Positions 21,587 through 33,032 of a stretch of 64,000 nucleotides of DNA are shown here, one piece after another; within the stretch, counting starts at the first letter, position 1, and each line of letters opens with the position of its first letter. Under the pieces are notes generated by a model, which did no database searches, had not been told where the DNA came from, and saw only the letters and a program-made list of their open reading frames with translations. A program made the translations under genes and the position numbers. This stretch comes from Phialophora verrucosa (Eukaryota > Ascomycota > Eurotiomycetes > Chaetothyriales > Herpotrichiellaceae), in the NCBI GenBank assembly GCA_002099365.1, contig MSED01000003.1:868001-932000 (forward strand), in the 5' to 3' direction.

Positions 21587-22671
21587 TTGCTTGCACGGGG
21601 CTGGTATCAATTAACAATCAATGTGTCGATGTGTATCCTACCGCACGCAGCGTGGGTATTACTTGCTCGGGAGGAAGAGATCGTGTAGACGAGTACTGCA
21701 TGTAACACAGGGCTAATTACAGTGCTACGGGCCCGATATGTCAATCCACTGTATCCAGAAGTACGCTGTACAGTGTTCTCTGTACTCGGGATGGAAGTCT
21801 CAAAAGGTCAGAGTGAGCCGAACGGATGTGCATTTGGACCTCGGCTTCGGACTGGGTTGACCTTTCGCCTAGAGCACGATTCCATCTCGCCATGGATATC
21901 AACACGGAATACTTTCCTATGTAGATCGAATTTCTGTATCTGATCCGTCCATCATCTTGGGTCTTGTTCTAACATCGCCTGTGCACCACCACATGAAATT
22001 CAACCGTCGGTATGCGGTCTTGCCACTTGCGTCGTAGCAAGCCCGCCTGAGCGTTGCAAGATTGACCAGTCCATCTATCGTCTCAATCTACTGCCCGCTT
22101 TATATTCTGTCTCAAGGTGCATTGCAATGATTTCTGGTCTGTCCGACAGTGACTGTATACCCAAATCCTGTAGATAGGAGTCACACTCTCTCTCCTAGTG
22201 GATCTAGTCTGTTGAAACTGTAGGCTTCGGTTGCGGTGATATTCGCTAGAAACTCCTCGGAAGTACTGTTCTGCAATCCCTGCTCTTGCTCCCTATGTCA
22301 AGGATTCTCGTGTCGAGGTGTTCTCGGATTCTTTGCTGTAGGATATCCTGCCTGACGAAACCACAGGTCGGGTTTGACGGCTGATGGACGCACGCCCATA
22401 AAAGGCCGCCAAGGTGCTCGAATGCTGCAAGACTGTTCTTGCCTTTAGAGTCTGGCTGCTTTTGTTCGCTCTTTGGTATCTTATGCGTCTCGAGTAATGT
22501 GCTGTCCTTCCAAGCATATTGTTCGCGCATCAGTGCGACCGTGCATGCTGAATGTCTCGAAATCGGCGAATATGGGCCCGTCGATACCGCGTCCTGATCG
22601 ACTGCATGCCTGGGGTCGCGGTTCGTTCTTCCGCGCCTTCAGGTACATAGAGACTGTCAACTCCCCATGAT
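21587..22671. other. 1.1-kb intergenic region, no gene seen
   Basis: The region lies upstream of the thioesterase gene and downstream of the F-box-like gene. Only short ORFs without family features occur. I see no tRNA, repeat array or transposon end. Confidence 0.5.
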
Positions 22672-23469
22672 TCAACCAGGGCCCGTCGCAAACATACCGG
22701 CGCGGAGTTCTTCTTCGGTCCTTCTCCGCCACGAATCCGACACGCGCGACCAATCGACGTCCCCGAGCCGTCCGAGAGCCCGACATCCGTCGCAGTCGAC
22801 AAAGTCGCTCAGGCTGCACGACGCATGGCACGCCGGACATATGTCGTGGACTCGCTTGTGCCAGCTGGCGTTGCGGAACTCCCACCCGGTCTTGGTGATC
22901 CAGAAGTTGCTCACCTCACAACCCACCACGGTGGCCCAGTACTCCTCGTGCCGAGGCCGATTGGTCAGACAGTGATTGCACAGACGCAGCTCGGCCGGCA
23001 TCCACGGCTTCAACTGAGTCATCAGCTCGGGAACATCAAAGACGGCTCGGGGGAGAAAGCCGGCGTATTTGGCCGACGTGGGTGATAGACAGAGTTGGAC
23101 GTCTCGCGCCGCTCGGGCCATGCGTTTGCACGTCAAGGCCAGCGCTACCTGGGAGGGCGCGTGGGCCACGCTGTCGTAGACCGCAAGCAGAATCTCGTAC
23201 GGCATTCTGAGAAGAATCGATTCACAGTCCTGATCCTGCACTCCGTTTTCGAGAATCTGCAGTAAGTTAGACCACCCAACCTTCAAAAGGAAAGTATTTC
23301 GTCGATGGCTAGTAGGACCTACCCCGTCGGAAAGGATGAATCTGCACGAGAGCTTGCGTCCAAAATCGTCGCTTTTGGCTCTGCAGTTGAGCGGCCTCCG
23401 AGGCGGCAGGGCTGGCTGCCCCGTCTGTTTCACTCCGATCCCAGCGGGGAACCCGGTCCAGAGAGCCAT
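22672..23469 (-). CDS. F-box-like domain protein
   Basis: Model on the minus strand: 23323-23469 and 22672-23256, giving 243 residues. The 66-nt intron (23257-23322) has GT-AG ends and a CTAAC branch site 5' of the acceptor; it is a multiple of three with no stop, so the unspliced frame is also open. After the junction, CESILLRMPYEILLAVYDSV followed by QVALALTCKRMARAAR is a typical fungal F-box-like motif (Leu/Pro-rich helix pair). The C-terminal half has several Cys and Trp residues (LCNHCLTNRP, CPACHASC, DCDGCRAL) that could bind zinc. F-box proteins usually recruit targets to SCF ubiquitin ligases; the target is unknown. An in-frame upstream extension lacks an ATG. Confidence 0.75.
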   Translation of the reverse strand: MALWTGFPAGIGVKQTGQPALPPRRPLNCRAKSDDFGRKLSCRFILSDGVGPTSHRRNTFLLKVGWSNLLQILENGVQDQDCESILLRMPYEILLAVYDSVAHAPSQVALALTCKRMARAARDVQLCLSPTSAKYAGFLPRAVFDVPELMTQLKPWMPAELRLCNHCLTNRPRHEEYWATVVGCEVSNFWITKTGWEFRNASWHKRVHDICPACHASCSLSDFVDCDGCRALGRLGDVDWSRVSDSWRRRTEEELRAGMFATGPG

Positions 23470-23845
23470 GGTAGTGATGGACGTAGCTAGCAGGCGTTCG
23501 ACGACAATGGAGGCCACGCGTCAGAGAGGTTCAAGCCCGTGTGTCTAGTTCTCCTCAGACAGTGCTGGTCAGATAACCCAGCTGCAAGTCGACTTCTAGG
23601 CCAGGCAGGCCGGAAGCATCCGACGAAATCTATTCGGTGAGGATGAAGCAGAGAGTAAAGGACAGCGACAATGACACTGAAGCGATAAGCAGCTGTATTC
23701 GGTCATCGACTTTCCCCGGGCCGATGAGAATGTGACTAAGCCCGTCTTGGCCGGGGCATCAGCTTTCCGCAAGAGAAGTGAGGTACTTTTGTATTTATTG
23801 TATGTATCTACTCCTTCCACGGACTTAGCTCAAAACTCTGTCGGC
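23470..23845. other. Intergenic region
   Basis: The region holds the promoter of the F-box-like gene and the 3' flank of the oxidoreductase gene, both on the minus strand. I see nothing else. Confidence 0.5.
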
Positions 23846-25247
23846 TCAGATGGTGACGACGATCTTGCCGTTCGTTCTGCCTTCCCAGATATCGCGCAGC
23901 CCTTCTGCTGCCCGCTCCAAAGGCAGGATCTTGCCGATGTACGGCTTGATCCCCTTGGTGGACACAAAGTTCAAGAGGTCGACAAACTCGTCCCTTGTCC
24001 CCGTATACACCCCAGTCAGGGAGATCTGGTTCGTAAAAAGATGCATAAGGTCGATTGCGACCTCTGTCGAGCCGCCATCCGAGTGGATCCCACACGACAC
24101 CACCATGCCCCCTGGCTTCACGGATGCCAGTGAGTGAGGTATCGTTGCTGCTCCTGATGTGTCAAAGACGGCATCGACGAGATTTGGTAGCTTCACGAGA
24201 GGTTCAAATGTACGCTCGGCGCCGAGAGACCGTGCAAGAGCACGTTTAGCTTCTGTCCGGCCTGTAGTCCATACACGATAGCCTGCTGCAGATCCCATCT
24301 GAATGAGTGCTGTTGTTACGCCTGAATAGCACATTAGCTTGAGGTTTCTGAAACGGGACTGTGGCAACGTCAAGTATGCACTCACCACCGGAAGACCCTT
24401 GCACCAGAACGGTTTGCCCTGCCCGCAAATGAGCCCTCGTGAACAACATGCGATATGCCGTCAACCAGGCAATCCCCATCACACTAGCCGAATTTGCATC
24501 CAGGGTTTTCGGCCTCGGAACCGCGTTACGTCTTGGTATAACAGCGTACTCTGCCAAGTTTCCCTGCACAAGTTCTCCGAATACGTGTCGGTGCGGGTCG
24601 ATCGTCTCATCGCCTTTGAAGTCCGGGTCTGTGCTCAGGTTGGGAAAGATTGCGATTTCAGTGCCGTCGTCAAGTACACCAGCACCTTCATTGCCAAGAA
24701 TCATTGGAAACCGAATCTCATGCATGCCAACGCCCCGCAAAGTGAAGATGTCGTGGAAGTTGAGTCCCACAGCTTGCATCCTGACTCGGACGTAGCCCTC
24801 CTTCAGTTCAGGGACGTTCCTGGGGCTGATGCGGATCGACGACAAAGGATCGGTTGCGCTGCCGACCGATGCATAGACAGCCCGCATGGCTGGTCTCCTA
24901 GGGTCCAAATCACCCATGTCGATGTGCTGAATCTTGTCGTTGTCTAGCTTTGCGGCAAGGAACAAGTCAAATGGCTCGTGGATACCGAAATCCTTGCCGA
25001 AATCTCCTTCCATGGTAATGTGAGCGTAAGCTCGGCCGTCATCCAGAAGCCTTTGTTCAAGAATTTTGACTTGCGCGTGATGGCCTATGATACCATGTTC
25101 GCACAAGGCCTGGATTGCATCGCCCTTGAAGCTCTTTCCATCGTCGATGACCTCGGCATCTGAAGTAAAAGCACTCAACATAAGCTCGAGGTTGGCTGTA
25201 TTTATACCTTGGAGAAAGCGATCAATTGGCGTATGAGCCGGAGCCAT
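23846..25247 (-). CDS. SnoaL-like domain fused to MDR oxidoreductase
   Basis: Exons 24386-25247 and 23846-24321 (minus strand) give 445 residues; the 64-nt intron is GT-AG, phase 1, and splits the nucleotide-binding loop. Residues 1 to about 118 resemble a SnoaL/NTF2-like small domain (FLQGINTANLELMLSAFTSD, VIDDGKSFKGDAI). From about 135 onward the protein is a medium-chain dehydrogenase/reductase of the quinone-reductase type: AVGLNFHDIFTLRG, LGNEGAGVLDDG, then a Rossmann loop VLVQGSSGGVTTALIQMG and IGKILPLERAAEGL near the end. Catalytic-zinc ligands are not evident, so a zinc-free NADPH enzyme is likely. It is the first gene of the putative 24-33 kb cluster, next to its Zn2Cys6 gene. Confidence 0.85.
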
Positions 25248-25673
25248 GGCTAGATGTCGTGTGCTTCGTGTTCTGTGTCGACTTTCCTGTTCTCAAGGAG
25301 CAGCAAGTTTTTATAGTAGTACGAAAGAGCCGCCATCACGTTATCCCTTGCTAATAGGTCTCAAGTGGAGAGAACTGTCTGCCATCGGAATCCTTGTTGG
25401 CGACCAATCTCGACAGAAGTGGATTATATAAGCCCTCAGCTGGTCTGTTCCTGGCTTGTGCCTGGTATACCGGCACATGCATTTCGGCTGAGTCCACGTG
25501 ACCATCAGCCAAGCTGTCTGGGCTTTGGATCCGGACGAACAGTGTCAGCCCTGGGAAAAACGTCGAGTCGGTGGAAATGCAGCGAAACCCCGTGACAATC
25601 GCCGCTCGCTCAACCGTACTAACCTCAGGCATTGGACTCTGCGAATCCTTCGTCATATCTGCTCTTGCACCAC
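25248..25673. other. Intergenic region, promoter of the oxidoreductase gene
   Basis: This lies between two minus-strand genes and holds the oxidoreductase promoter and the 3' end of the regulator gene. I see no further ORF. The GGGTACCC element found at 30.4 kb is not present here. Confidence 0.5.
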
Positions 25674-27860
25674 TCATCCAGATCGATGTGGAAAGTCGAA
25701 CCGGTGCTGAAGATTGTCGGTCTCCAACCACGAAAGTAACTCATTGTAGGCGCGACGATCAAACGGTGAGCCGGTTGATCCAGTCGATTGTGTAGCATCC
25801 AAGTCGCCACGCGCAGACCCCGGACTGACTTGCGAGTGACGGTACGACTCCGCGTAGCTTGTTGAACTGGCTTCGTTGCCCGGAGACAGGACAATGGCAG
25901 AATGAGATGGCAGGCCTTGTCCGTTTCCCCGAAGATCTCCTCCTCTAGAAGCAGTCTTTGACAAGTCGATACTGCCCAGCCTGTTCATGATTACGCTGAA
26001 ATCTGTAAGGACCCGTGCGCAATCTTTGGCATATGTGCTGTTACTGCCGTCGTCCACGTCAAGCACAGAAATTACGAAAGCGATTGCATCATAGTCGCCT
26101 TGCGCATCCTTGTCGGCCAGGAGTCGATACAGTTCCAACGTAAGAGCAGCATTGAACAGATAGTGCACGCTCGAAACAGAGAGCCTTGCAGGACGTTCGG
26201 AAGTGAGTAGCCTGTTCCAGAGATGCACATTATGTCTGGCAGCATCGGCGCAGAGATCGAGCTCGGCCTTGTGCGAAATATGATGGCCACTTGTTCGAGC
26301 ATTGAGAAGCATGTCCGCGGTGACCGTTTTGGCGTTGATGAAAAGTAAAGGTCGCACTGCGAGGATAATGAGCTGATTCTTCGCCATGTGTAGCTCCACT
26401 ACAGCTCGATCGCCATTAAAATTTTCCTCTGTGCCTTGGACCGATGCGTGAAGGGCGTCAGACCACGACGTCAACAATCTCAGAGACTTCTGAATGCACA
26501 GAGTACTCATGAGAGGCCCGTCGCGTGCAATATCATACACGTTGGCGACAATATAGTTTGAAATCCTAGAGAGCTCGACGTGTGCACGGAGACCGGCCGC
26601 TGGGGGTAAGCCGGCGGTATCTCGAGGCAGATCCAACTTAATTGCGTCATCTGGAACGAGAGCTGGTCTTCCCATCAGACAACTCAGCCATCGGTCAAGC
26701 ACATACACAGTCCAGAACAGCCGCTTGCCTTGTTCATCAACCATCCACGCTCGGTGGACTCCATGGACGATCAAGATATGCATGGAGACACTGATGTAGA
26801 TGTATGCGGCGTCCCGGCGGTTGCTATTCAGCAGGTAGAATCCAAGAAGAGCCAGGACAGTTGCATCGTTGATTAAGCAGGCGTCAAGAGGATTCCCAAT
26901 CAGGTGCCTTGCTCTAGCAAAGAAGGTCTGTCCGAAGCCGGACTCCCAGTCTGGTGCACATTTCGGACTGAGCTGGCAGGCAACGGCGAACACGGCGTTG
27001 GCAGCCACAACATTTCGATTCACTTCGAGTGTCCTAACACCATCAACAAACGCTACGTAATCTTTCATAACGGCTTCGCTGTCGACCCAGTAGTAGATGC
27101 CGCCAGAATTGAATGTGCCTTGACCATCCTGAGCGGATTCTCGAAGCTCCGCGACCATCGCTGCAGCTTGCTCCCTGGTCGCTAAGATGAGGGGGTCCAC
27201 GGCTGAGGTCAGGAGAGGGCGACTGTCGTGGGTCTGGTACCTGCCGAGCCCGGAGATGAAAGCTGTGATATCCGGATTTGAGGAGCCTGGCCAGGCCGCC
27301 TCAAAGGCCAACGGAAACACGGTTGCCATGTATTCTCGCAAGTGATTCAGAAAAGTGGCACCGGAGGATTCGCCTAGGTAGCGTACGGTGCCGTCGGGGT
27401 CCGTCAGTATGCGCCCTTCCCGGAGGTGCTGACTCTCTGCGGTGATGACCTGGTCGAGATCTGCTGCTGCAGGGTGTTCTGGGGCGTTAGTCTTGGCTTG
27501 GGCATGTTGCAGCAATTTTTCCCGTTCCCTTTCAGACGGGACGACTTCCGCAAGTGCTTGCTCGAGAAGAGCGCATCTGGCGGTGAGTTTGTCGTGTTCT
27601 CTACGCGGAATGGACACTGTCTGCTCGGCCTGGGGATAGATACAATCTCTTGATGATTTGCGGCATCGTTCGCACGGCTGACCTCCGGAGCATTTTGCTC
27701 GCCTGACATTGCAATTATTGCACCTTCAAATTAGAAACTGAGTGTAAGTCTATGCAAATTGGAAAAGGTACGTCGAAGAGCTCTCTTACGCTTGAGCAAC
27801 GCGCTTCCTCAATTCGGGAGCAATTTTGTTCCGACGAGGGTTGACAGGCAGACGCTCCAT
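25674..27860 (-). CDS. Zn2Cys6 transcription factor with fungal_trans domain
   Basis: Exons 27790-27860 and 25674-27723 (minus strand) give 706 residues; the 66-nt intron is GT-AG, phase 2. Splicing creates a Zn2Cys6 cluster with perfect spacing: CNNCNVRRAKC then GGQPCERCRKSSRDC (C-x2-C-x6-C-x5-C-x2-C-x6-C), preceded by a basic stretch. A coiled-coil linker follows (REHDKLTARCALLEQAL), as needed for dimers. The middle region (YYWVDSEAVMKDYVAFVD, GFYLLNSNRRDAAYIYISVS, RLFWTVYVLDRWLSCLMGRP) is the fungal-specific transcription-factor homology domain. It lies inside the 24-33 kb cluster, so it is the natural candidate for the regulator that reads the repeated GGGTACCC sites. The target genes are inferred. 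Confidence 0.9.
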
Positions 27861-28139
27861 TCGTGTTCGACATAGCGGAGAAGAGAGAAAGAAATACTCA
27901 AGCAGCCGTGTGCAGTCATTGACTTAGATGCGGCTTCATCGGCAGCAATTGATCATGAGTCTAGAACTTGGACTTGGCGCTCAGGAAGTTAGAGCTGGGT
28001 CTCGGCACACTTTCCTTCCAAAAGGCGTTCATACTTCATTTCACTTTCCCTTCACCTGTGTGACCTTCGACCAACCCTCCATTACTGCAAAGTCACCAAT
28101 CACTACTCCGACTACGCGGGCTTCAAGAGAGACAGAGCC

Positions 28140-30245
28140 TCAGAGATACCGCTCTCGATTCCCGCCTTCAAGCAGCCCGCTTCCAATCATCGACCCAGGC
28201 CAGCTGAACCACGCTTTACTGGTTACTTCGCCTGAATGACCATCAACTGCTTCTGAAAACATGCCGTCCCAGAGCATCACGCCACATATTTTGTTCCACG
28301 CAATGGCTTCGGCCTGGCGGTCTCCGCTCATCTGCGCATACCTCCATTGTTGGAAGTATCCCAATGTCCACGGGTTTCGCGTGTGGATGCTGCCTAGCCC
28401 TTCAAATGCTCCCTCAGCATAATAGCCACCTTTGTTGGCCGTCGTAAACGCGAACTGCATTGTGTTGTGCCACGCTTGCTCTTCGGCGTCCGTCTTAGTG
28501 AATCCCCACGAAGGAGCGAAGAGGGTTGGGATGTCGTTAGCATCGTGGTAAAATGTGAGCTGGCCTGCGCCATCAACTAGATATGCGAAGGCCGGCTTTC
28601 CTGTCGCAGGTTCTGGACAGAGGAAGTGATCGAGCGTTGATGTACGCACACCTCCAGCGAGGGCCGCTAGGCGTGTTTCCAAGGCAGACCCTGTCATGAG
28701 TCGAGCGGCAACCTTGGCGAGCTTGGACAGCGAATGCCACAGCAAAATGTGACTTGAGAAGTGGAAAGGATATTCGACTGCGTCATCACCTGGTGTCTCA
28801 TCCGTTGGAAATAACCCAGTTCGTGAATCTCGTTTTGCCTCGAGTAGGTCCAAGACTTGCGACACGGTATCTGACCGCAGAATATCTTCAACGAGCTCCC
28901 GCTCCTCCGGAAAGGCTTCGCACACGTCGGACAATTCAAGGAGTGGGTAGCATTGCTGGTCAAGCTGGAATACTGGCCCATCCTTTGGCCGGCCGGTCGT
29001 GAGGTACGATCTGTGCCAGAACTTGTGCGGCCTCTGCGCGTAGCGGAAGACCCAGATCAAGTGACCTTTCACCGTTGCTTTGATTATCTGGGCATATTCC
29101 CGTGCGTTGCTTGGGTCAGTCAAGTTCTCGAGGTTTAGGTAGGCGTCTATCAGGAACCGGACCTGCCAACTACTACTGGTTAGCTACAGCTGGCGAGGGC
29201 GAATGATACATACTAATTGTCTCGCATCCATCCTAATGGCAGAGCAACATGATCTGTCATAAGGCACACAGCTTGCTTGGACGGTGGTACCGGAATCGCG
29301 CAGTTTCCGAGGATGTACTCAATATTCCTGCGGATGATGAACCTTCCGGCTCCCTCTGGTGTATTCCAGAGCTTCGCGATTCCCACTCGTTGTGGGAGCT
29401 TTGTGTCTCGATGTGCTTGAGGGACAACTCCTGGTTGCAAGATAAACTTTGCTGTCAAGACCCGTGCCCCGCGAGGCGGAATCTCCAACCGTCCGGAATA
29501 TGTCCTTACAACCGGAGAGTCGACGAAAGTCTCCTCTTGAAGCGCGTCCTTGATATCGACCAATTGGCCATCACCTTCAAGATATCCCTTCAGATGTGCA
29601 CCTAAGGGTGTGTTTGTGATCAAGAAGCCCTCCTGGTCTTTGGTGGTGTTGAGTATGTTCTCCGATCTGGGAAGTGGAATGGGTCCACCCTCGGTGAGTT
29701 GTCCATAAGAGGCCCTGTTGACACTGATCCCGAAGTCCATGACGAAACTGACACTGGACGCTGAGTCGACGAATGACCTGACCTCCGCGGATTGAATGAC
29801 CTCTCCACCCTCGCTGACCCGCAAAGATATTGTGATCGCAAGACCACCACCGGTGCGGTAGGAGACTGTCGCCCGCCCCAGGCTGTCAGGATGCAGCCGG
29901 AGGTCTTGGACCTCGCCTTCAAAACGCAAGCCAAACCCAGGAACACCATTCTTTATCGACCTTAGCATTCGACTTCGATATTCTCGTACATATAGAGTAT
30001 CCCGGAATCTGGTACCGTCAAATTGTTCAAAGGGCTCCGCGAGGACAATGCCGTGCTTGGGATGGAAAGAACTGATTTGCAATATCTGGAGCTTTGGTCA
30101 GCTTTATTGTCGTTAGACATACTTAGGATCTCGCTACCGTTCCCCGGAGATCAGTCGACACCGAGACGCCGTTGAAGCCTATATCCAGAGTCTTCGGGTT
30201 CGTCTCATAAGCTTCCATACTTGGTGGCGTCATCGTTGACTCCAT
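28140..30245 (-). CDS. Two-domain GH125-like glycosidase
   Basis: Exons 30138-30245, 29214-30085 and 28140-29175 (minus strand) give 671 residues from the first in-frame ATG. The frame stays open about 130 nt further upstream without an ATG, and that stretch looks coding, so a 5' exon may be missing. Residues up to about 250 look beta-rich (GFNGVSVSTD, HGIVLAEPFEQF). The rest looks like an (alpha/alpha)6 glycosidase: LGWMRDNYSSWQVR, PVFQLDQQCYPLLEL, AYLVDGAGQLTFYHDAND and AWFSWPGSMIG parallel the order of blocks in GH125 exo-alpha-1,6-mannosidases. No signal peptide is visible, so an intracellular role on an imported substrate fits. Intron 2 is only 38 nt. It is divergent from the MFS gene. 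Confidence 0.75.
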
Positions 30246-30877
30246 GTTGCGAGCGAAACGATTCTTCTTGGTCAACAACTCATTGCTGCCCTCACCCCGA
30301 AACGGGCACAGATTGGTACTTATGGAAGGAGAATACACAGGATCAGGTACCCTGACGCTCCTACTCACAAAGTGATATCAGCGTCCGTCCGTGGATATCC
30401 TCAGGGTACCCTACCCGTGATAATCATCAGTAGGGTACCCTACCCGCAAGTGTGTACACCACCAGGGTACCCTACCCGTACCCAGTACATTTGAGAACGT
30501 GGGCTCTAACTTCTCCCTTCCGCCAAGTTATCTCTGCCAGCCTACACCCCGCACAGCAGGTTGCTCTCCATCCTCCAGCAACGCCCAGGGAAACCCGACC
30601 TAATTCAACCCTTCTAAAAGTTGACCACGACTTGCCCGACCTGCTTTGCCTGTCTTCGTACCCCAACCAATCTCCACATCTCCAGACTTTGGCTACTGCA
30701 ACATCGGGTCAATCCACGGCTACCGTACCCTCAACCAGGACTTTGGCCATTACAGCAACGACCATGGTATAAAATGAGGTGCACTTGCTCCAGGAAAAGA
30801 CGCTCGTTTGATCATGTTCACTATCATCTTATTGAGCTGGGTTTTTGCAGGAACCTGATCACCGACATAACGCAGCG
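30246..30877. promoter_or_regulatory. Shared divergent promoter, glycosidase / MFS carrier
   Basis: About 630 bp separate the two divergent start codons. The region holds three copies of a 15-bp element on the glycosidase side, an extra GGTACC at 30346-30351, and C/T-rich sequence (30540-30720) on the carrier side. Joint regulation of uptake and hydrolysis is inferred. Confidence 0.5.
30403..30478 (+). repeat. Three copies of AGGGTACCCTACCCG, candidate operator
   Basis: The 15-mer AGGGTACCCTACCCG occurs exactly at 30403-30417, 30432-30446 and 30464-30478, with unit spacings of 29 and 32 bp, about three DNA helical turns. Each copy contains the 8-bp palindrome GGGTACCC followed by a half-site-like TACCC. 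Such phased palindromes are what dimeric Zn2Cys6 proteins bind, and a Zn2Cys6 gene lies two genes away. Binding is inferred. Confidence 0.6.
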
Positions 30878-33032
30878 ATGGCGGAGAAGTCTGGCCTAGA
30901 CCATCTTGAAACTGGCATGTCCGGAATTGAGACCGATTTGCGAGACAAGGAAAATGTCCCAGCCGGACATGTTCCAACGACCCAGGAGGAGAGAGCCTTG
31001 AGCCGAGCATTGAACCGGAAGTTTGATATGTTCCTTTTGCCCTTCTTGTCTTTATTGTACCTTTTCAACGGGTTGGATCGCGTGAGTCATCGTCAACGGT
31101 GGTCCTCATGCAATTCTTGGGCGTTAACAGTGGGCAGGGTAACGTGGGCAATGCCGAAACGCAGGGTAAGTCGAGCTGGTCAAGCTACCTTCGCCTGTCG
31201 GTGTATGTCCATTGTACGCGGCTGATGATTAGTCGAGTCTAGGCTTCACAACGGATATTGGAGCCCATCCCGACGACCTGAACCTGGCTGTCAGCCTGTT
31301 CTTCATCACGTTCGTGCTGTTCCAACCTCCCTCTGCTGCAGTGGGACGATGGATCGGGGCTAAGAATTGGGTCCCTATTATCATGTTCTGCTGGGGAATC
31401 CTCACGATTTGTCAAGCATGGATCAAAGGACGCGGTCAGCATGCGCAGCATGTTGGAGAAACACTGCCGCTGACTCTTCTGCAGGTGCACTCATTGGTAC
31501 ACGACTGTTGATCGGGCTCTTCGAGGCTGGCTTCTACCCCTGCTGTAGGCTCCCCTGTCCTGCACCACACGTCGCGGGTGTACAACAGATTCCATCATGC
31601 TGACTGTAGGCGCTCTTGTGCCGTGTCGTGTTTTAGGTGTCTTCTACCTTTCAACCTTCTACACGCGATTCGACCTTGCTGTGCGCATCGGCCTCTTCTA
31701 CGGTCAATACGCCGTTGCGGGTGCCTTCTCCGGCTGCATAGGTAAGGACATGGAATCCGCCGAAAAATCCAGACCAATCACTAACACGCCTGCAGCATAC
31801 GGTGTCTTCCACATCAAAACCGACGGCCTCAAGAACTGGCAATACCTCTTCATCATTGAAGGTGGTGCCACGTGTCTGATCGCTCTCGTTGCCTGGTTCT
31901 GGATGCCCCTCGGTCCCGGCAGCGCGTGGTTCCTGAGCAAAAAGGACCGCGAGTATGCGGCGGAGCGCATACGACTAGACAACGCCTTGTACGTCCAACA
32001 TACTTACGGGAACAGCGGGCTCGAGAACGAGCGACTGAACAAAAGAGACGTCATCGAGACGGGTAAGGACTGGAAGCTGTGGTATGTTTTGTTCTTCAAC
32101 ATCTTGGCCAGCGTGCCGGGCCAGGCCTTCTCGGTCTTTTTGCCCCTTGTGGTGAATGGACTGGGGTATTCCTCGATTTCGGCCAATCTGGTAGGTCCAA
32201 TAGCTACGCTCCGAAAGCCCCTATTCGACTTGACTCAACTGACCTTCTCAGATGTCTGTGCCACCCTATGTCTGTGGGGCTGTGGGACTGTACCTTTTCG
32301 CCGTCAGCTCTGATAGAAGGTAAGCACACCAAGAAAGAAGCACAAGCATCGCTTCGAGCTGTAGCAGCAGCAGCACCCGCAAGAGCAGGAAGACCCGCTC
32401 GCGTTGACCCCTCAAAACATACCGACAACACTTACAGCACATATATACTGACCTCGGTGCCATAGGAAGGAGCGAGGCTATCACATCTTCTTCGGCCTCC
32501 TGATCACGCTTGTCGGCCTCATCATCACCGTGACGACCAAGACCCACGGAGCCAAATACGCCGGTCTGTGCATCCTGCTGTTCGGCAGCTACGTCTCCGC
32601 GCCCTTGACAGTGGCCTGGCTGAGCGGAAACACGCCCGAACCAGGCAAGAGGGCTCTCGTCCTGGGCTTCAACGGCTTCGGCAATCTCTCCGGAGTCATT
32701 GGCTCCCAGCTGTTCCGCAAATCATACGCGCCCGATTACCTCATGTGAGTTGTTCTGCAGATATTATGTGTGTATAGGAGCACAGCATATCTGTCTCGTC
32801 TGTCGAATACCGCCGTGCTGACTGTTTCGGTTTCGATAGACCCTTCTACGTCACGCTGGCATTCATTGCCGTCGCACTGGTTGGATATCTCGCCTACCGC
32901 TTCACGCTGGCGGCCGTGAACAACAGACGTAGAGCCAAGCTTGCGAGGATGACGCCCGAGGAGGTTGAGGACGAGAAGACAAACCCCAAGAGGTACGGGG
33001 ATAAGAAATATACCTTTATGTACGGATTGTAG
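30878..33032 (+). CDS. MFS carrier of the allantoate permease (DAL5/ACS) family
   Basis: Nine exons, 507 residues: 30878-31081, 31138-31165, 31243-31434, 31485-31544, 31637-31741, 31796-32190, 32252-32319, 32466-32744 and 32840-33032. Every junction is GT-AG and keeps frame. Family blocks appear in order: FLSLLYLFNGLDRGNVGNAE in TM1, GFTTDIGAHPDDLN, SLFFITFVLFQPPS, RLLIGLFEAGFYPCCVFYLS, and YRFTLAAVNNRR in the last helix. These carriers are proton-coupled 12-TM importers of carboxylates, ureides, nicotinate or oligopeptides; the substrate is not predictable from sequence. Both ends are cytosolic and charged. Its divergent arrangement with the glycosidase suggests that it imports a related compound. 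Confidence 0.9.
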
